64,000 nucleotides of DNA from Massospora cicadina (GCA_022478985.1 JAKSZP010009317.1:121248-185247); one strand, 5' to 3'. Positions 1 to 12,047 are shown, counted from the stretch's first letter. Notes: generated by a model not told the origin, from the letters alone. Translations and numbers: made by a program.

Positions 1-51
1 ATGTCTCTTCCTGTACACCAGCAAAATGATAAGTGAGATGGCAACGGCCAC

Positions 52-2299
52 CTTTGCGCCAGCAGGGTTTATTGACTTCTGCCCTTATAAGGGCTATTTT
101 AATATTGGATTCCCCACTGAAGAGGTTGCAGCCACTGCAGCAGCTACACCATTAATTTAAAAAAATACTCTCATTAACACCACCCAAACACGCCTCCCAG
201 ATGATACCACACTTGTGGTAACCTTGCAAACCTCCCCTCACACCTTCCCCCAAACACTTTATGAGGAGTTGATGTCAGGGTTATCCACTTATGGCAAAAA
301 CCCTATCCTCCAATTCATTGTCCCAAGTGATGCTTAATGCCTTGCAGTACCTTGGGCAATGGCCACCATTACCCCCCCACCTGCTGAACATGGCCCATCA
401 CATACCACCATGTGCCTACATCCCAACTACACCCAACCATTTCTTTTGGGCCTGCACTGACAACAGTCACACAATTTGCCCTCTACTATGAATTGGACCA
501 CACCAAAAAGGTATGTCAATATAATTCACACCCTGCAAACATGGCCAACACCACCCATGAGGCCACCCCAACAGCGTTCAAGTGGGGATTTTGACTGCCC
601 CCACCCCCACAGGCCATGCACTCAAATCAGAAGCAAAATCTAGCACCTCAAACCCAAACTGGTCAATGCACACCCATGCCAACCAATTGGGTGCAAGCTT
701 GGACACATGCTTAATCCAGAAAATCTCTCACCCAAAACCTACCCAACCAAAATCACCTTTCATCATATCTTCCCAAATCAACCAAAATCCCTGGAAGTTA
801 TTGGAAAAAATGTCCAAATATGGTGAAATTGTCCCACCACCAAGATATCCAATTGATTTAACACCTTATCTGAATTCAGACTTTGATACCCCAGCCCTGA
901 CCAACTGATATGTCCCCAAACCCAGAACCTTTTTCCAAAGTGACCACAACCTTGCTGCGGCTACAGTGGTGTCAAGAGAGTGTCTATAACTCTCCAAAAC
1001 CCAGCGTGGTGGTGCTTGGTGCACAGGATCAACGCAAGGGAACTAATAGTCATCATTATAATAATAAACTTGCCTGCAGAGAGAGCTGGAGCTAAGAAGA
1101 CATAAGATGAAGGTGTTGAGCGCTATGAAAGTAATAAGGATTCTAGTAAGCTTCAGAACTTGGCAGTAGCCCAAAGGGTTGTTACTAACTGAGTTTGGTA
1201 CAGGGGTAGAATGCACTGGTGACCAGGTTTGGAGGGAACCTAATAGGACCAGCGGTGTATCTGAGGCTGTGATGAGTTTAAATGAAATAAAATGGCTAAA
1301 ACGTCACAAGACCTCCTTGAAGAGGTCTGCACACAGGTGCACCCAAGTCAACATATATAAAAACAGGAAACAACAAAAAAATTTATTAGGAAAATGACCA
1401 ATAAGAAAAGTTGGTTTTGAGCACAGATACTTAAGCCAGCTTGGGGAAATTTTGGATTGACAGAAGTAGTCCCAAGCCTTGATGCACCAATATGCGCACA
1501 ATTTCATCCAAAAGGGTTACATACCTCAAAATTGATTTTACTCTAGTAATTGACTGAAGTTGAATCTGACCCAAGATTAAAATTTGTAAATGGAATGGTT
1601 TTGAACCCCCATTCCCCAATAAACCAAATTGTCCTGTTTTCATCAGACTCAAAAATCAATCATTTTAATCCTAGAGCTGTTATAGGGGACTGGGCTTTAG
1701 GCACATCACTTTCTCAACCTGGGCATACCTCGCCTGTACCCAGTGTTGATCCAAGGTGCGTTTGAGATCAGGAAGGGCCTGAAGTTTCACCTTCTGGACC
1801 TCCTGTCACCCAGCTCTTTCCCTGCTGCTGGTCCCATCTATAAAGTCACGTAAACATGACAAGTGGATGCACCCAATAATCCCCATTTTTGTAAAATGTA
1901 TGCAAAATCTGTTGCAGAATTTAAAAAAGGGCTGCACCCCTTGTTCTCCTCTGACTTTCCTCCTATTGCAAAAAAGGAAATCTACCACCTCTACTAAATG
2001 GCCACCACTGCTTTCAAGCATGTCACTGAACTGGCAGCTTTTTCCCCATCCACATGCACCACAAGAGCAGACCTGTAAAATTAGACCCATTTCTCAATGT
2101 CTGCATCCAGGCTGAACACCACATTGCCAAGCTCATAGAGGCTTTAATCCAGGCCCAAATAGTCAATCTCACCAACTATCTACTCCACCTCAACCCTCAT
2201 CCCATGGATGCCCCAACCCCCTTGCTCTCAGCATTGATCTGCCTCTACAATGCTGAGCCTGATGATGACCTGCCTGATCCCCCTCCCCCTCCGCCATGA
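52..2299 (+). pseudogene. Broken ORF1 (RRM-like plus zinc-knuckle protein) of the ORF1-only element, copy 1
   Basis: This is the remnant of a nucleic-acid-binding ORF1 protein. It can be followed only by switching frames: a piece ending in a stop at about 160, pieces at 291-491 and 412-594, then 582-908, and after the LTR 2054-2299. The zinc knuckle at about 478-520 is damaged: a frameshift falls between its first two cysteines, and the second Cys codon reads Tyr (tgc to tac). The C-terminal piece ends in a run of prolines. Multiple stops and shifts show it is dead. Identification rests on residue-by-residue similarity to the better copy at 26257-27962. Confidence 0.65.
970..1861 (-). mobile_element. 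Solo LTR, A family (892 bp), inside ORF1-only copy 1
   Basis: The segment starts tgtcaagagag and ends acatgaca (TG...CA ends). It is flanked by the perfect 5-bp duplication agtgg at 965-969 and 1862-1866. On either side the host ORF1-only element continues. Its length and sequence match the LTR at 21241-22133 and, in the opposite orientation, the 3' LTR of element A1, so relative to A1 it lies on the - strand. A solo LTR normally arises by recombination between the two LTRs of a full element. Confidence 0.85.
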
Positions 2300-2465
2300 T
2301 GAAATAAGTGGCTCACCGCTATGTCACATGGTAGGTAATTTTCTCATTTTTTTGTGTCTCACTGCCCAAAAAGAGCGTTCAATTCATGTTCTATTTTTTA
2401 GTTATTTTAGTTTTAGAGTTTAAGTTCCGGTATTTTCTGTCCCCTGGTCAGCTTGCCTCAGTTAG

Positions 2466-2845
2466 AAAACTTGTGCATACCTGTGCGCAGACCTCTTTGA
2501 GGAGGTCTTGCATCATGTTAGCAAGTTCTTTTGTTTTAAAGTTGCTACAGCATCAGGTACACTGCTGGTCCGCCTAGGTTCTTCCTAACCAGGGCATCTG
2601 TGCACTTTAGTCCTGTTCACAGATTGGATAGGTACACCCCTTTAGGTCACAGCCAAGCTTTGCTGTTTGTTCAATCCCTAATTATGTGCACTGTGCTAAC
2701 AACCCTCACTCTATGTCACTTTAGCTCAAGCACCCTCTACTAGGCTAGCTTTATTTTAACTCTGATGACTAGTTTCCTGGCATTGGTCCTGTTTACCGAA
2801 AATTATCATGCAGGGAACTGGAGAGTTATAGATACTCTCCTGACA
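2466..2845 (+). repeat. A1 5' LTR, truncated at its 5' side
   Basis: The last 380 bp match the 3' half of the A-family LTR: the gacctcttt-gaggaggtct hairpin (about 2490-2510), then the terminal block gagagttatagatactctcc followed by tgaca at 2841-2845. The 5' half, about 500 bp in the intact LTRs, is absent. The junction with the ORF1-only element tail is at about 2461-2466. Confidence 0.7.
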
Positions 2846-2859
2846 TTAAACAACCAACC
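2846..2859 (+). promoter_or_regulatory. A1 primer-binding region, self-priming type
   Basis: The 14 bases directly after the LTR (ttaaacaaccaacc) do not begin with the TGG expected for a tRNA 3' end. Their core caaccaac (2851-2858) is exactly complementary to gttggttg at 23542-23549 inside A1's own 3' LTR. That segment lies just upstream of an aataaa, where a transcript start would be expected. Tf1 primes from the 5' end of its own RNA in this way; its use here is inference. Confidence 0.5.
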
Positions 2860-3620
2860 ATTTTTCTTTACGTGCACAAGCTTTTTCCATGTGTGACATT
2901 TACAAAGTGCAATATGGGGTGCTCTAGCTGTTGGCCACAGCAGCGGTGGGGCTCAACTCCATTTTCTCATTTTGCTAATGGTTGGAGCATCTTGGCGTTA
3001 TTCTTGATGCCTCCCACTGGGAAGTACACATCCTTCTTTCTTATAACTTGTGGAAATGGGCGCTTTGCAATCCTAGAGTTGTGATTCCTTGACTTTTCGC
3101 CGGTATTTTGTAAAATTGACAAAAGAACTGGTTTTTCTTTCAGCACCATGTTTGGATGGTGCAGGTGGTATCCTCAATGGAGGGCCTGGTGGTGATTGCC
3201 TTGGATAACATTATACAACCCATCGCCAAAATGGGTATGGGGTCATTTATGGACCAAAACGCATTTTATAACAATGTTTTCATATATACAACTGAGCCAT
3301 ATATTTTCTCTTATGGCTTAGATATGGACCCCATTTCAGTGTATCAAATTACCCCAGAAAACCCACGCTTGATCACCACCATGATCCGCAGAACCTAGGA
3401 GGTGAAAAAGGAGTTATTATTATAATATAAAAACGTTTATGCAGTTACTGAAGATATGGTGGGATATGTGATTTCAGTAGTAAGAGTGGCCAACTATCCC
3501 TCTCCTTTCTATGATGTGGAAACATACCCTGGAGGCATGCATATGCCTAAAGAAACTTTTTATGGTGAAGTGTTGGCGTTATCTAATATATATAAAGACT
3601 ATTCTGGATATTTTTTGTTA
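2860..3620 (+). pseudogene. A1 leader and gag remnant
   Basis: By position between the LTR and the protease, this should encode gag. Open pieces at 2872-3084, 3156-3398 and 3456-3600 show no zinc knuckle and no clear similarity to the B1 gag. The space is about 0.75 kb, against roughly 1.1 kb in B1, so part of gag has probably been deleted. Assignment is by position only. Confidence 0.35.
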
Positions 3621-3755
3621 ACTACTACCCTAGCATCCCCTTTAGGGAAAATCATCATGAGTATTTTGGTTGATACAGGAGCTTCTGATAATTTTATTGA
3701 TCAGTACTTAGCCGACTACATTGAGCTTAGTTACTTGCCAGATGTTTATAGTTAG
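3621..3755 (+). pseudogene. A1 retropepsin (aspartic protease) fragment
   Basis: The piece contains ILVDTGASDNFID, the catalytic D-T-G-A signature of retroviral-type aspartic proteases, at about 3663-3700. It closely parallels B1's ALVDTGAAGNFMS (about 11440-11480 on the - strand). The active-site triplet is intact, but a stop follows at 3755. The protease would cut the Gag-Pol polyprotein in the virus-like particle. Confidence 0.75.
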
Positions 3756-4041
3756 GGGAGAGGCTGCCTAGGTATTCCCACGTGGAAAAGTATGAGATTA
3801 GTGGATAATCAAATTGGCAATATCATTTGTCTGACCACTTCTAAGCTATCAAAAACATCTTGTATCCCATCATTTTGGGTGTAGAGTGGTGGTGAAAGTT
3901 TGACGTCAGAACCAACTTGAAAGAAAATACCCTATCCTTAACTTTGAAGAATGGTCACAAGTTGGTTGTTCCTTTGCTGAAACCAACTTTCAGGGCGATT
4001 TTCCCAACTGACCCAATATAAAAACCCTCAGCCTTGCTCCA

Positions 4042-5423
4042 TTGCTGAAGCCCTATTTGGAGGTTCCCCTACCTTCCTGTTTGGAGGGGTTTGAATCTTT
4101 GTTTGATGTGGCTTCATCCAACGTACTGCCAGCTCATTCAGAGTTTGATTGTGAGTTCAAGTTCACCATTGATCTGGTGCATATATCTTTCCCAATTTAT
4201 CCATTGAATGTATGGGAGAAAGCAGCTCTTAGATGTGTGGGTTAAAGAAAAGTTAGCCAAAGGCGCAATTTTTCAGCAAACCTCCCCTGTATGTTCCCCA
4301 CTTCTCATTGTAGAGAAGGCCTATGGTACTTTATGCCCATTCATAGATTATGGGAATTTCAACAATGTCACAATACCAGACTTGCATCCCATCCCACTGG
4401 ACTCACAGATTGCACGCTATGTGGAGAAAGTGAGAGTCTTATCCAAGTTGGATTGTTTGAACGCATTCAATCAGATTTGTATAAAGAAGGGCCAGGAGTG
4501 GTTGACCGCATTACATACCAGAAAAGGGATTTTCCAGTTTTGAGTTATGCTCTTTGGGCTTAAAAATGCACCTGCTATCTTTCTGTACCGTATTGATGCA
4601 GCTTTGGGGGACCTGCTGGAGGTATGCGTGGTAGCTTACATGGATGATACTTTTGTAATTTTCCCTGACAATGAGTTCATGCAGTACACCTTCAACAGGT
4701 GGTGGATTGTTTTAGGGCAGCTGAACTCACATTAAAAATAAATAAGTGCAAATTCGTTAAGTCCCAGATCACCTTACTGGGCAACGTCATGTTTGACTAA
4801 GGACACATGATAACTCCATACAAGGAGAAAGAGATTCATGAGTGGCCCACTCCAAATTCAATTAAGGAATTGAGGAGCTTTTTGGGGATGTGTACATTCC
4901 TTAAGAAATTCACACCAAATCTTTATGAAGTTGCAGTGCCTCAGTATAAGGTGAGCGGGCAAAAGTGCTCCCATTGTCCCCAATTTTGCAGGATGCCTTC
5001 CAAGTGGTAAAGTGCATTTTGCTGTCCACATCCGTTATTTGCCATTTCAACCCCAATAAATAGTTCATTTTTGCTTCTATTGCCTCCAACTTCACCATAG
5101 TGGCAGCCCTATTACAATTAGGTGAAGATGGAATAGAGCATCCAGTGGGATATTTTTCCAGAAAGATGTATTTACTAAAGTTAAGCTACATTGTATATGA
5201 TGAAGAGTTATTGGCAGTGGTTGAGGCGCTGGCCTATTGGCGTCATCACTTGCATGGCTCATCCCAACCCTTCCACATATGTGCAGATCACCATGCCTTA
5301 CTCTACTACCGCACACCTCATGTCTTAACCCCATGGCAAACCCGCTGGTATGAGATTTTAGCCCAATTTGCGTTTTCATATGAGTTTACAAAGGGCAAGG
5401 AGAATGATTGGTGGATTCTTTGA
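4042..5423 (+). pseudogene. A1 reverse transcriptase and RNase H
   Basis: RT blocks appear in order: SPVCSPLLIV (about 4280), PFIDYGNFNNVT (4340-4375), SKLDCLNAFNQI (4440-4480), LKNAPAIF (about 4560-4585) and the catalytic YMDD box (4637-4648), which is intact. The thumb and connection follow at 4807-4960 (EWPTPNSIKELRSFLG). RNase H covers 5100-5423 (YDEELLAVVEALAYWRHHL, then CADHHALLYY). At least four frame changes and several stops separate these pieces. It is the only LTR element in the window that keeps both metal-binding aspartates in the RT box. Confidence 0.85.
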
Positions 5424-5639
5424 GTTGCAACCCTGCACTAGCTCCAGATCTTAAGGAGGTAGAGGTGCATAATAACCATTTAATGATCCCACCGGGTAAG
5501 ATTGTGTCTTAAATTCCCTCTCCCTTGGCCAATGGGCCAGCGCTCGCTCCTTTGAAAAATGAGGAGGAATTTGGTATGTTCAGAAAGGTGGTACTTTTCC
5601 AGCCTTTGTTGACCAAATATGCTATAGTCCTTACAAAGA

Positions 5640-6719
5640 TGCATTGAATCAGGAGGATATAACCAGTTGTTATCACATGAAGGATGAGATGGTGTGGTTT
5701 CAGGGGCGCCTATGGTTCATTCTGGCCCATTTCGCTTGGAAATCATCTGGGATCATCATGATGGGATCACCGTTGGTCACTTTGAAAAATAAAAGACTCT
5801 TGAGCTTATCCGCCACACTTACAATTGGAAGGGACTAGATGCACAGGCTGCCAAGTATTGTAAAGAGTGCCTAATCTTCAACCAAATGAAGCCAAATTGC
5901 CAGCCCCTCGCAGGGTCATTGGTGCCAGTTCAAAAGGCGGAAGGGCCTTGGACTTTACTATCAGTGGATTTTATTAGGGAGTTACCTGCTTCTGAAGGCT
6001 ATGATGCCATCATGGTAGTGGTGGAATCTTTTAAAAAGTTTGCCCACTTTATCCCTTGTAGAACTACAGTGACTGTGGCAGAGATGGCTAGGTATTTGTA
6101 AAACATGTGTTTTCTCTTCATGGGGTCCTCCAAGAGATAACTTTTGATTGGGGGTCCCAGTTTATCCCAGAATTTTGGGAAGAGTTTTGTAAGACTCTTC
6201 ATATTCATACCTGCCATTCAACTGCCTATCACCCCCAATCAGATGGGCAGGCTGAATGAGTGAACCAATTCCTAGAACAGTTCCTGTGGTGTTAGCTGCC
6301 GCAGATCATTCAGATTGGGTTTCCCTTCTCCCCATGTCCCAATTCAGCTATTAAACTCCCAACATGCATCAATCAGTCTTTTTCCCTGCTTTGCTAGCTA
6401 TAGCTTCAACCCCACCTTCAACATGGAGCCCAGACGCGGATCCAAACTTTGAAGTGATGATGGATTTTGCTGAGGCTATCAAGGAAGTACACCAAAGGGG
6501 TTTCCAAGAATTTGGATGCAGCAATGAAAGTTTATAAGGAGAACGCCAATAGAAAAAGATGGGTAGGTCCTGTGTACAATGAAGGGGAACTAGTGATGCT
6601 GGATGCTAAAAACATTCCCAGCAAGCAACCATGCAAAAAACTGGGACCAAAGAGGATTGGGCCTTACTACATTGTCAGAAAGGTGAACCACGCCTCATAC
6701 TAGTTGGATATTCCTCCTC
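5640..6719 (+). pseudogene. A1 integrase, N-terminal part to GPY/F region (cut by B1)
   Basis: The catalytic core starts in WTLLSVDFIRELPASEGYDAI (about 5950-6010), which supplies the first Asp of the D-D-E triad. The second block is out of frame (about 6145-6170, DWGSQF-like) and the third is near [10 protein letters not shown] (about 6225-6255). The GPYYIVRKVNHASY motif at 6655-6700 marks the GPY/F module. Six codons later the protein is interrupted at 6719 by element B1. It resumes at 13919 with a linker and chromodomain. Integrase inserts the cDNA, and the chromodomain normally guides it to modified histones. Confidence 0.85.
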
Positions 6720-8084
6720 AGTCATGGAAACGGCAGAATAAGTTTAGACCGTCCTGCCAGTTGTGATGCATAAGCACCCAAAAAGCAAGCCAGAATGCCA
6801 GAGGCATTGCCAACTGAATGACTTGGTATGGAGCGGGCAGTGGGAAATGATGAAGTGTTGGTGCAGCAATATGGTGAGAATGATCCCAATGATGAACCAC
6901 ACTGAACCCACTCCCAACTCAGGAGGTCTTGCTGCAGGGGGTGGAATCACTGAGATAGTCTCAATAAGATCTCTGGCATATGGTGCCATCTCTACCGGGA
7001 AGACAAGGAGATGGATTCTCTCTTGCATTTGGTGGACATACGGCCACAAGATTCCCATGTATTGCTGCTGAAAGTTAGTGATCATGGGGCTGTAAAACCA
7101 AAAATATCAGACTTGCTGAACCCAATTGATGACAGAGTGGCCCATAGTGACCAAGAGTACTGGTAGAGCCCATCTGGTATATGGACCAATGGGCCACCAG
7201 GGAAATGCCATCAGGGAAGCGGTCAAAAAAATAAAATCTTATTTTTTTGGTAAATTTTTATTTGAAGGAAAAGTAAGAAAGTTGACCAACAATTTTCTCA
7301 GTGCTATGCAACTGATTAAATAGTGGTTGATTGGGGTAGTGACAAGACGGGATCAGGTCCTGAAATTTTAAACTAACTGGCAAATTGTTTGGGAATGGGC
7401 GGGTTTATTCCTTGAGAACCAACATCACAAAATTTGGCGGTGGGCTGAGTCTCTGTCAGTTTGACCTCAAACGTCCAAACTGGGGTTCAGCTATGTTTCT
7501 GACAGTTGGCATGATGGCGTTTGGCCTGACAAGCGATGGGAATCCCCCAAAGCCACCCCACATAGGGGAAGGTCCATTTGGTTGGGAACAGGTTTGGGAT
7601 GCCCAACCCACCTGCGCTTAGTCGTTGAACCATCCATTTGGTCAATGGCAGCACATTGGCCGCAACACCCAAGTTACCAACAAAGGGCTTCAAACCCTCA
7701 TCAATGGCTCCCAATGTTAGTTCTATTGGCTTATTGATTGAATTGGAGCCATCAGGCGTTCTGGCCAATACCTCAGTCTTCATACCTTTCCAGCCAAGTG
7801 AGATTCAGCCATCAGCCAGATTGACACTAGAATTAAATCTGGCTAAGTTCAATTCACCAATCTCAGCACAGATTTCACTAATTCCCTGCAACAGTTCTGC
7901 TGAGGTGAGTGTGGGCTCTGGGGGTGGGATCTGAAGTGGGAGAGCTGTTACCCATCGCTCATCTACTATGTGAGCGAGATCACTCTGAGTAACGAGGGGT
8001 ATTGCCATCCTCTTCAGTGTCTTTTTACTTGGGAATGGGAAGATGGCCCAATCAAGAGCCAGGGGATGTTCCCCGGGACTTACA
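6720..8084 (-). repeat. B1 3' LTR (1365 bp), overlapping the end of pol
   Basis: It aligns throughout with 12556-13913. Read on the - strand it starts at tgtaagtcccgggg (8084), which lies inside the open reading frame ending at 7805. The last 90 or so codons of pol are therefore LTR sequence. An AT-rich tatttaa-like box (7316-7322) lies about 30 bases upstream of the segment containing gttggtcaa (7282-7290), and an aataaa follows. These are consistent with promoter, transcript start and polyadenylation signal. Confidence 0.85.
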
Positions 8085-8440
8085 TTACCCTTTCCTTTTT
8101 CCAAAGGGAGGGCCCCGCCACCAGGAAACTGCACAAGAGCCACATTCTTGTGTGCCTTGGGTAACTTGATTGCCATAATCATCGCAATTTTCTGGGGAGG
8201 ATGGGGAGCATTGGGGTGGGATATATGGAAAGCTTTGACCAGGTCCATACAATTCGCACAGTTGCACACCTTGACCCAACTATTTTCATAGGCTGGATAC
8301 CCTTTCCAGGCCATGAGATATTGGACTGAACGTCGCGACTTCCAAGATGTCAGGATGGCCTCTACCTCAGCTTCTTCCCCAACATTGATGATGATCAGTT
8401 CTGGGTCTGGGGGAATTGCACCCTTGAATGGCGACAGCTG
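7805..8440 (-). pseudogene. B1 integrase C-terminus: chromodomain and tail
   Basis: On the - strand the chromodomain reads EAEVEAILTSWKSRR, then VQYLMAWKGYPAYENSWV (about 8385-8275). It has the aromatic and acidic residues typical of retrotransposon chromodomains (YLMAWKGY, ENSW). The downstream frame to 7805 adds about 150 residues, including KKTLKRMAIPL and DERWVTALPL, of no known function. Most of this tail lies in the LTR. Parallel domains occur in A1 (about 14020-14180) and B2 (about 16200-16340). Confidence 0.85.
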
Positions 8441-8649
8441 GAAAACATGAAAAACAGGGTGTTGCTTCCAGTGCGTGGGAAGCTTCAGTCAGAGCGCCCC
8501 ATTACCCAATACCTCCTCCACTAAATGGGGACCTGAGCGCTTACTGGCAAACTTATGGAAAGGGGCTTGAATTTGCAAATGACAGGTATCAAGCATGACA
8601 TAGGAACCCACCATAAAGTCATGACCCGGAAGGCGCTTACAATCCGTGA

Positions 8650-9640
8650 ATCACTTGTAGTTGTAGTTGTCAATGGCTTTGGTGAGGTGTTCCAACACTA
8701 AAGCTTGAGTTGATCAGATATGGGCAGCATGATCCGCGGCAGCTTGAACCTCAGGCCGCAAGCATGGCCTGACCAAAAATGAAGGATTATAACCCAACAT
8801 TGCTTCATAAGGGGAAAATACCGTGGATGCATGAGTCCCATTATTGTAAGCAAATTGAGCAAGGGGCAAGTCACCAGCCCAAGTATCCTGCACTGCTGCA
8901 GCATAGCAACGCAGGTGCTGTTTGAGGACTTGATTAACCCACTCAGTCTGTCTGTTGGACTGGGGGTGATATGCCATGGATTGACAGGGAGTTATTTTCA
9001 GGATCAATAGGAGTTTGCTCCAAAACTGTGCAGTAAACTGTGTGCCCCAGTCACTGATGATCTCCTGGGGAAGACCGAACATCAAAAACACATGGCGTAT
9101 GAAAAGATGGGCAGTTTCTTCTTATGTAATTGTGGAAGTACAAGGGATAAAAAGGGAAAATTTTGTGAAATGATCCACCACTACCATCACCACTGTGAAC
9201 CCATTAGAATAGGGGAGGTTGATGATAAAGTCTACAGACACTGAGGTCCATGGACCTTCCGCCTACTGTAAGGGGTGCAGGAGGCCATTTTTTCTGGAGC
9301 GATATGACTTAGCCCTAGCACAAGTAACACAATTGGCGATCCAAGCTGGGAACTCTTTGGTCAGTCCCGCCTAATTAAAGGTTCACTTGATCAGATCAAT
9401 GCATTTCTTGTTACTGGGATGTCCGACCATGGGAGGATCATGATGTGTGCGGAATACCTCAAAATGGAAGGAGGGGGAACCCAAACGTGAGAATGGAAGT
9501 AGATAAGTCCCTCTTCTAAAAAGTATAGGGAGTGTTTGTGACTCGAGTGAACCAACTGCTCAACCAGCTCCATGCCCTCAGGACAGGCCATTTGACCGGC
9601 TAACACTTGAGCCAATAACAGGGCGTCAGGAGCCAACATG
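8650..9640 (-). pseudogene. B1 integrase zinc-binding and catalytic domains
   Basis: The - strand reads the HHCC zinc module (HHDPPMVGH near 9440, then a C-x2-C near 9330), VDFIINLPYSNGF with the first catalytic Asp (about 9235-9195), and ISDWGTQFTAQFW with the second Asp (about 9060-9020). YHPQSNRQTEWVNQ (about 8980-8935) carries the catalytic Glu. The core from 9091 to 8714 is open for 125 codons; the upstream part contains frame changes. Confidence 0.85.
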
Positions 9641-10583
9641 ATGAAGGAAACAATGGGGGAATGATTGACAGAATCTGAGTGGCAGGAATCATGGTAATGA
9701 GATCCACTTCCTCAGGTTCTGAGGGACAGTGGGTGGGACTACAGCTTAGAAAATTGGGAAGTACATTGAGCGCACCTTTAACAAATTCATATTTAAAATT
9801 AAAACTGCACAGGTCCTGATAGATTCAGGCCTGCTGATGCGCCAATTTTTGGGGTTTGCGGAAATACAAAAGGACCTGGTGATCCATGTAAACCATTAGC
9901 TCATGATGGGCACCCTGCAACAGATACCGCCAATGGGTCAATGCCCATGCAACTGCTGCCAATTCCTTATTGTAAATGGCCCAAGTCTGCTCTGTGGCTG
10001 TGAACTTTTGAGAGAAATAGGCAACTGGATGTTCTAGACCATCGTGCTCCTGAAGCAACACTGCACCCACTGCTACTGATGAGGCATTTCATGCGATGAT
10101 ACACAGTTTGGTAGGATCAGCGTGTTTCAAAATGGGAGGAGACATGAACACCTCCTTGATTGATTTGAATGCCTGCTGGCATTCGGTTGTCCAACAAAAC
10201 AGTATGTTCTTCCCAGTAAGGGGGTGGAGCGGTGCACCCAATTGGGAAAGTGCTGAGGAAATCTTTTTTAGAAATATGATAGTACCCAAGAAACTCCAAA
10301 GTTGTTTCTGTATAGTCGGAGTTGGCCATTCTTGGATCACATCTAACTTGTTGGGAGGGATAGTGACACCTTCTTTAAGAACCAGGTTTCCAAGAAAAGT
10401 AACCTCCTCCTTATAAAACTCGCACTTGGAAGCCTTAAGGAACAGCCCTGCTTTATGCAAGGCAACCATTACTGCTTCTAGATCAATAGCGTGTTGCTTG
10501 GAAGTTGGGGAGTGAACCAGGTTATCATTAATGTATGAAATTTCACAAAACGGAGATCCCCCAGTACATTGTTGATCATCCAT
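9640..10583 (-). pseudogene. B1 reverse transcriptase C-terminal half and RNase H
   Basis: The frame 10583-10089 has the RT catalytic box as YIND rather than YIDD/YVDD (about 10530), so one metal-binding Asp is lost. SKCEFYKEEVTFLGNLV and EWPTPTIQKQLWSFLG of the thumb and connection follow. The frame 10070-9825 is RNase H (MGAVLLQEHDGLEHPVAYFS, then NKELAAVAWALTHWRYLL). A stop and a shift near 10080 separate the two. This enzyme copies the element's RNA into DNA. Confidence 0.85.
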
Positions 10584-11352
10584 TGAAATATAGCGGGAGC
10601 ATTCTTCAGCCCAAAGGCATTACACAAAATTGAAAAATGCCTCGCTTTATTCAGATTGGGTTAACCATTTCTGTCCTTCCATCACCCAAATTTGGTTGAA
10701 AGCGTTCACAAGATCCAGTTTTGAGAACACACGGGATTTGGCAATTGCCTGGCTGATTGTCTTCTTTAGGGGCAATGTGTAGGGATCAGTAGCTGATATT
10801 TTGTTCAAATGACCATAATCCACGCAGGGATGGAGAGAACCATCTGATTTTTTAGTAAAAATGATGGGGGAGGCGACGGGTGAAGTCTCCTTGAACATCC
10901 AACCTTTTCTCAACATATTGTCCAACCAGGTATTAAGTGAAACTTCTTTCTCCGCTGTATGGGGATACAACGGACAGTTGATGTTCACCAACTTCATGGT
11001 TGTTCAAAACCCACAATCATACCTAGAGTGTTTAGGCAGGTGATCCGCCTTTTCCATGTCAAAGATTCTCTGATATTGCATTAAGATTTCAGGGAAATTG
11101 ACTGGAATGCCCGCAGAAGTAACCAGGGTAGTGATAGAGCTGGTTCCTTGTATCTTCTTGAGGGTGTTGATCAATGGGAACTCTCTCTGAATCATCATTG
11201 GTGAATGATAACATATTAGACTCTAAATGAATTTTCACATGTTGTCGCGCCACCACCCCACACCTAAGATCACTGGAAACACCAAGTTCAGCATAGCTGA
11301 AAAACAATTGCAGAAGATAAACTTTTGGATTGAAAAGGGTACTGATTGGCAA
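10584..11352 (-). pseudogene. B1 reverse transcriptase N-terminal half
   Basis: The frame 10997-10647 shows SPVASPIIFTKKSDGSLHPC, VDYGHLNKISATDPYTLPL and SRVFSKLDLVNAFNQIWV, the fingers and palm blocks of Ty3 RTs, including the Asp of the LDL..AF motif. Upstream pieces at 11198-11004 and 11352-11089 are the protease-RT linker. Frame breaks occur near 11000 and 10640. Confidence 0.8.
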
Positions 11353-11388
11353 ACAAATATGAAGACTGGTAAGCAGATGAGGCCACCA

Positions 11389-12045
11389 TTACTGAGGAGC
11401 TACATCCATTTCCAGTTTTGGTTGTTGTGCCAACTCAACACTCATGAAGTTCCCCGCTGCTCCGGTATCCACCAGAGCTTTGAAGGAGACATGATGTGGA
11501 CTGATACTGATCTTCATAGGTACAAGGAAATAAACGAAATTCTGTTTATTAGAAGATTTGACCGACTCATTGATGACTGAAGAAATAATGGTTATATTGG
11601 GGGTAGGGTCAGGATCCTTTGCTGGAGAAAAAATTGGAAGTATGAGGGCAGGGGAAACGATTTCCTCCATCTGGGCTTGAACAGAATCATTAATAGTTGA
11701 CTCTTCAACCACCAACTCAGACTTGGGAGTTATGGCAGGGTTGGTACCCAAGTCTACCACTAATTTGGAGAAAGGCGCGTCATCTGCATCTTTGTTGGGT
11801 AATCCTATCATAAAATTTTCCTTTTGATAATGGGAAACATGGCGGGGTAAAGCATTGATAGTAGTTGTGGTGGCACATATTTGATCTACTGATCCTTGGA
11901 TGGTAGACCAGGCCACATGATGAGCGGAACCTGAATCCAAGGTCGATCTAAAGACTGCCTGAAGCATATTGATAGATAGACCTGATGTGGGGGCTAGTTC
12001 ATGAAAGGTAGAAATCAAAGAAACCAAACTAGGGGCTTCAGCCAT
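11389..12045 (-). pseudogene. B1 gag-protease
   Basis: A 218-codon open frame on the - strand. The N-terminal two thirds have no recognised domain; by position they are the end of gag. The retropepsin signature FKALVDTGAAGNFMS sits near the C-terminus (about 11480-11440), with an intact D-T-G-A. A stop at 11389 separates it from the RT linker. No zinc knuckle is visible, as in some Tf1-like elements whose gag lacks one. Confidence 0.7.
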
Positions 12046-12047
12046 GG

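Larger units (their letters stand above)
1..2460 (+). mobile_element. ORF1-only LINE relative, copy 1 (decayed, 5' end outside window)
   Basis: This stretch is a diverged copy of the element at 26167-28057. Matching landmarks occur in the same order: the AGFIDF..KGYF..GF block (about 85-120), the zinc-knuckle segment (475-520), the NQNPW block (780-800), the DAPTPLLSALI block (2210-2245), and the 3' tail ctgtcccctggtcagc (2437-2452). Its 5' part lies before the window. It is interrupted by a solo LTR at 970-1861. The extreme 3' tail (the aataaa of the other copy) is missing, because the sequence passes into an A-type LTR fragment at about 2461. The copy is inactive. Confidence 0.75.

Noticed and set aside
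6763..7071. 102-codon open frame on the + strand, directly after A1 integrase
   Set aside because: It lies wholly in the B1 LTR and recurs in the other LTR (12468-12932). It has no known motif and is an accidental frame.
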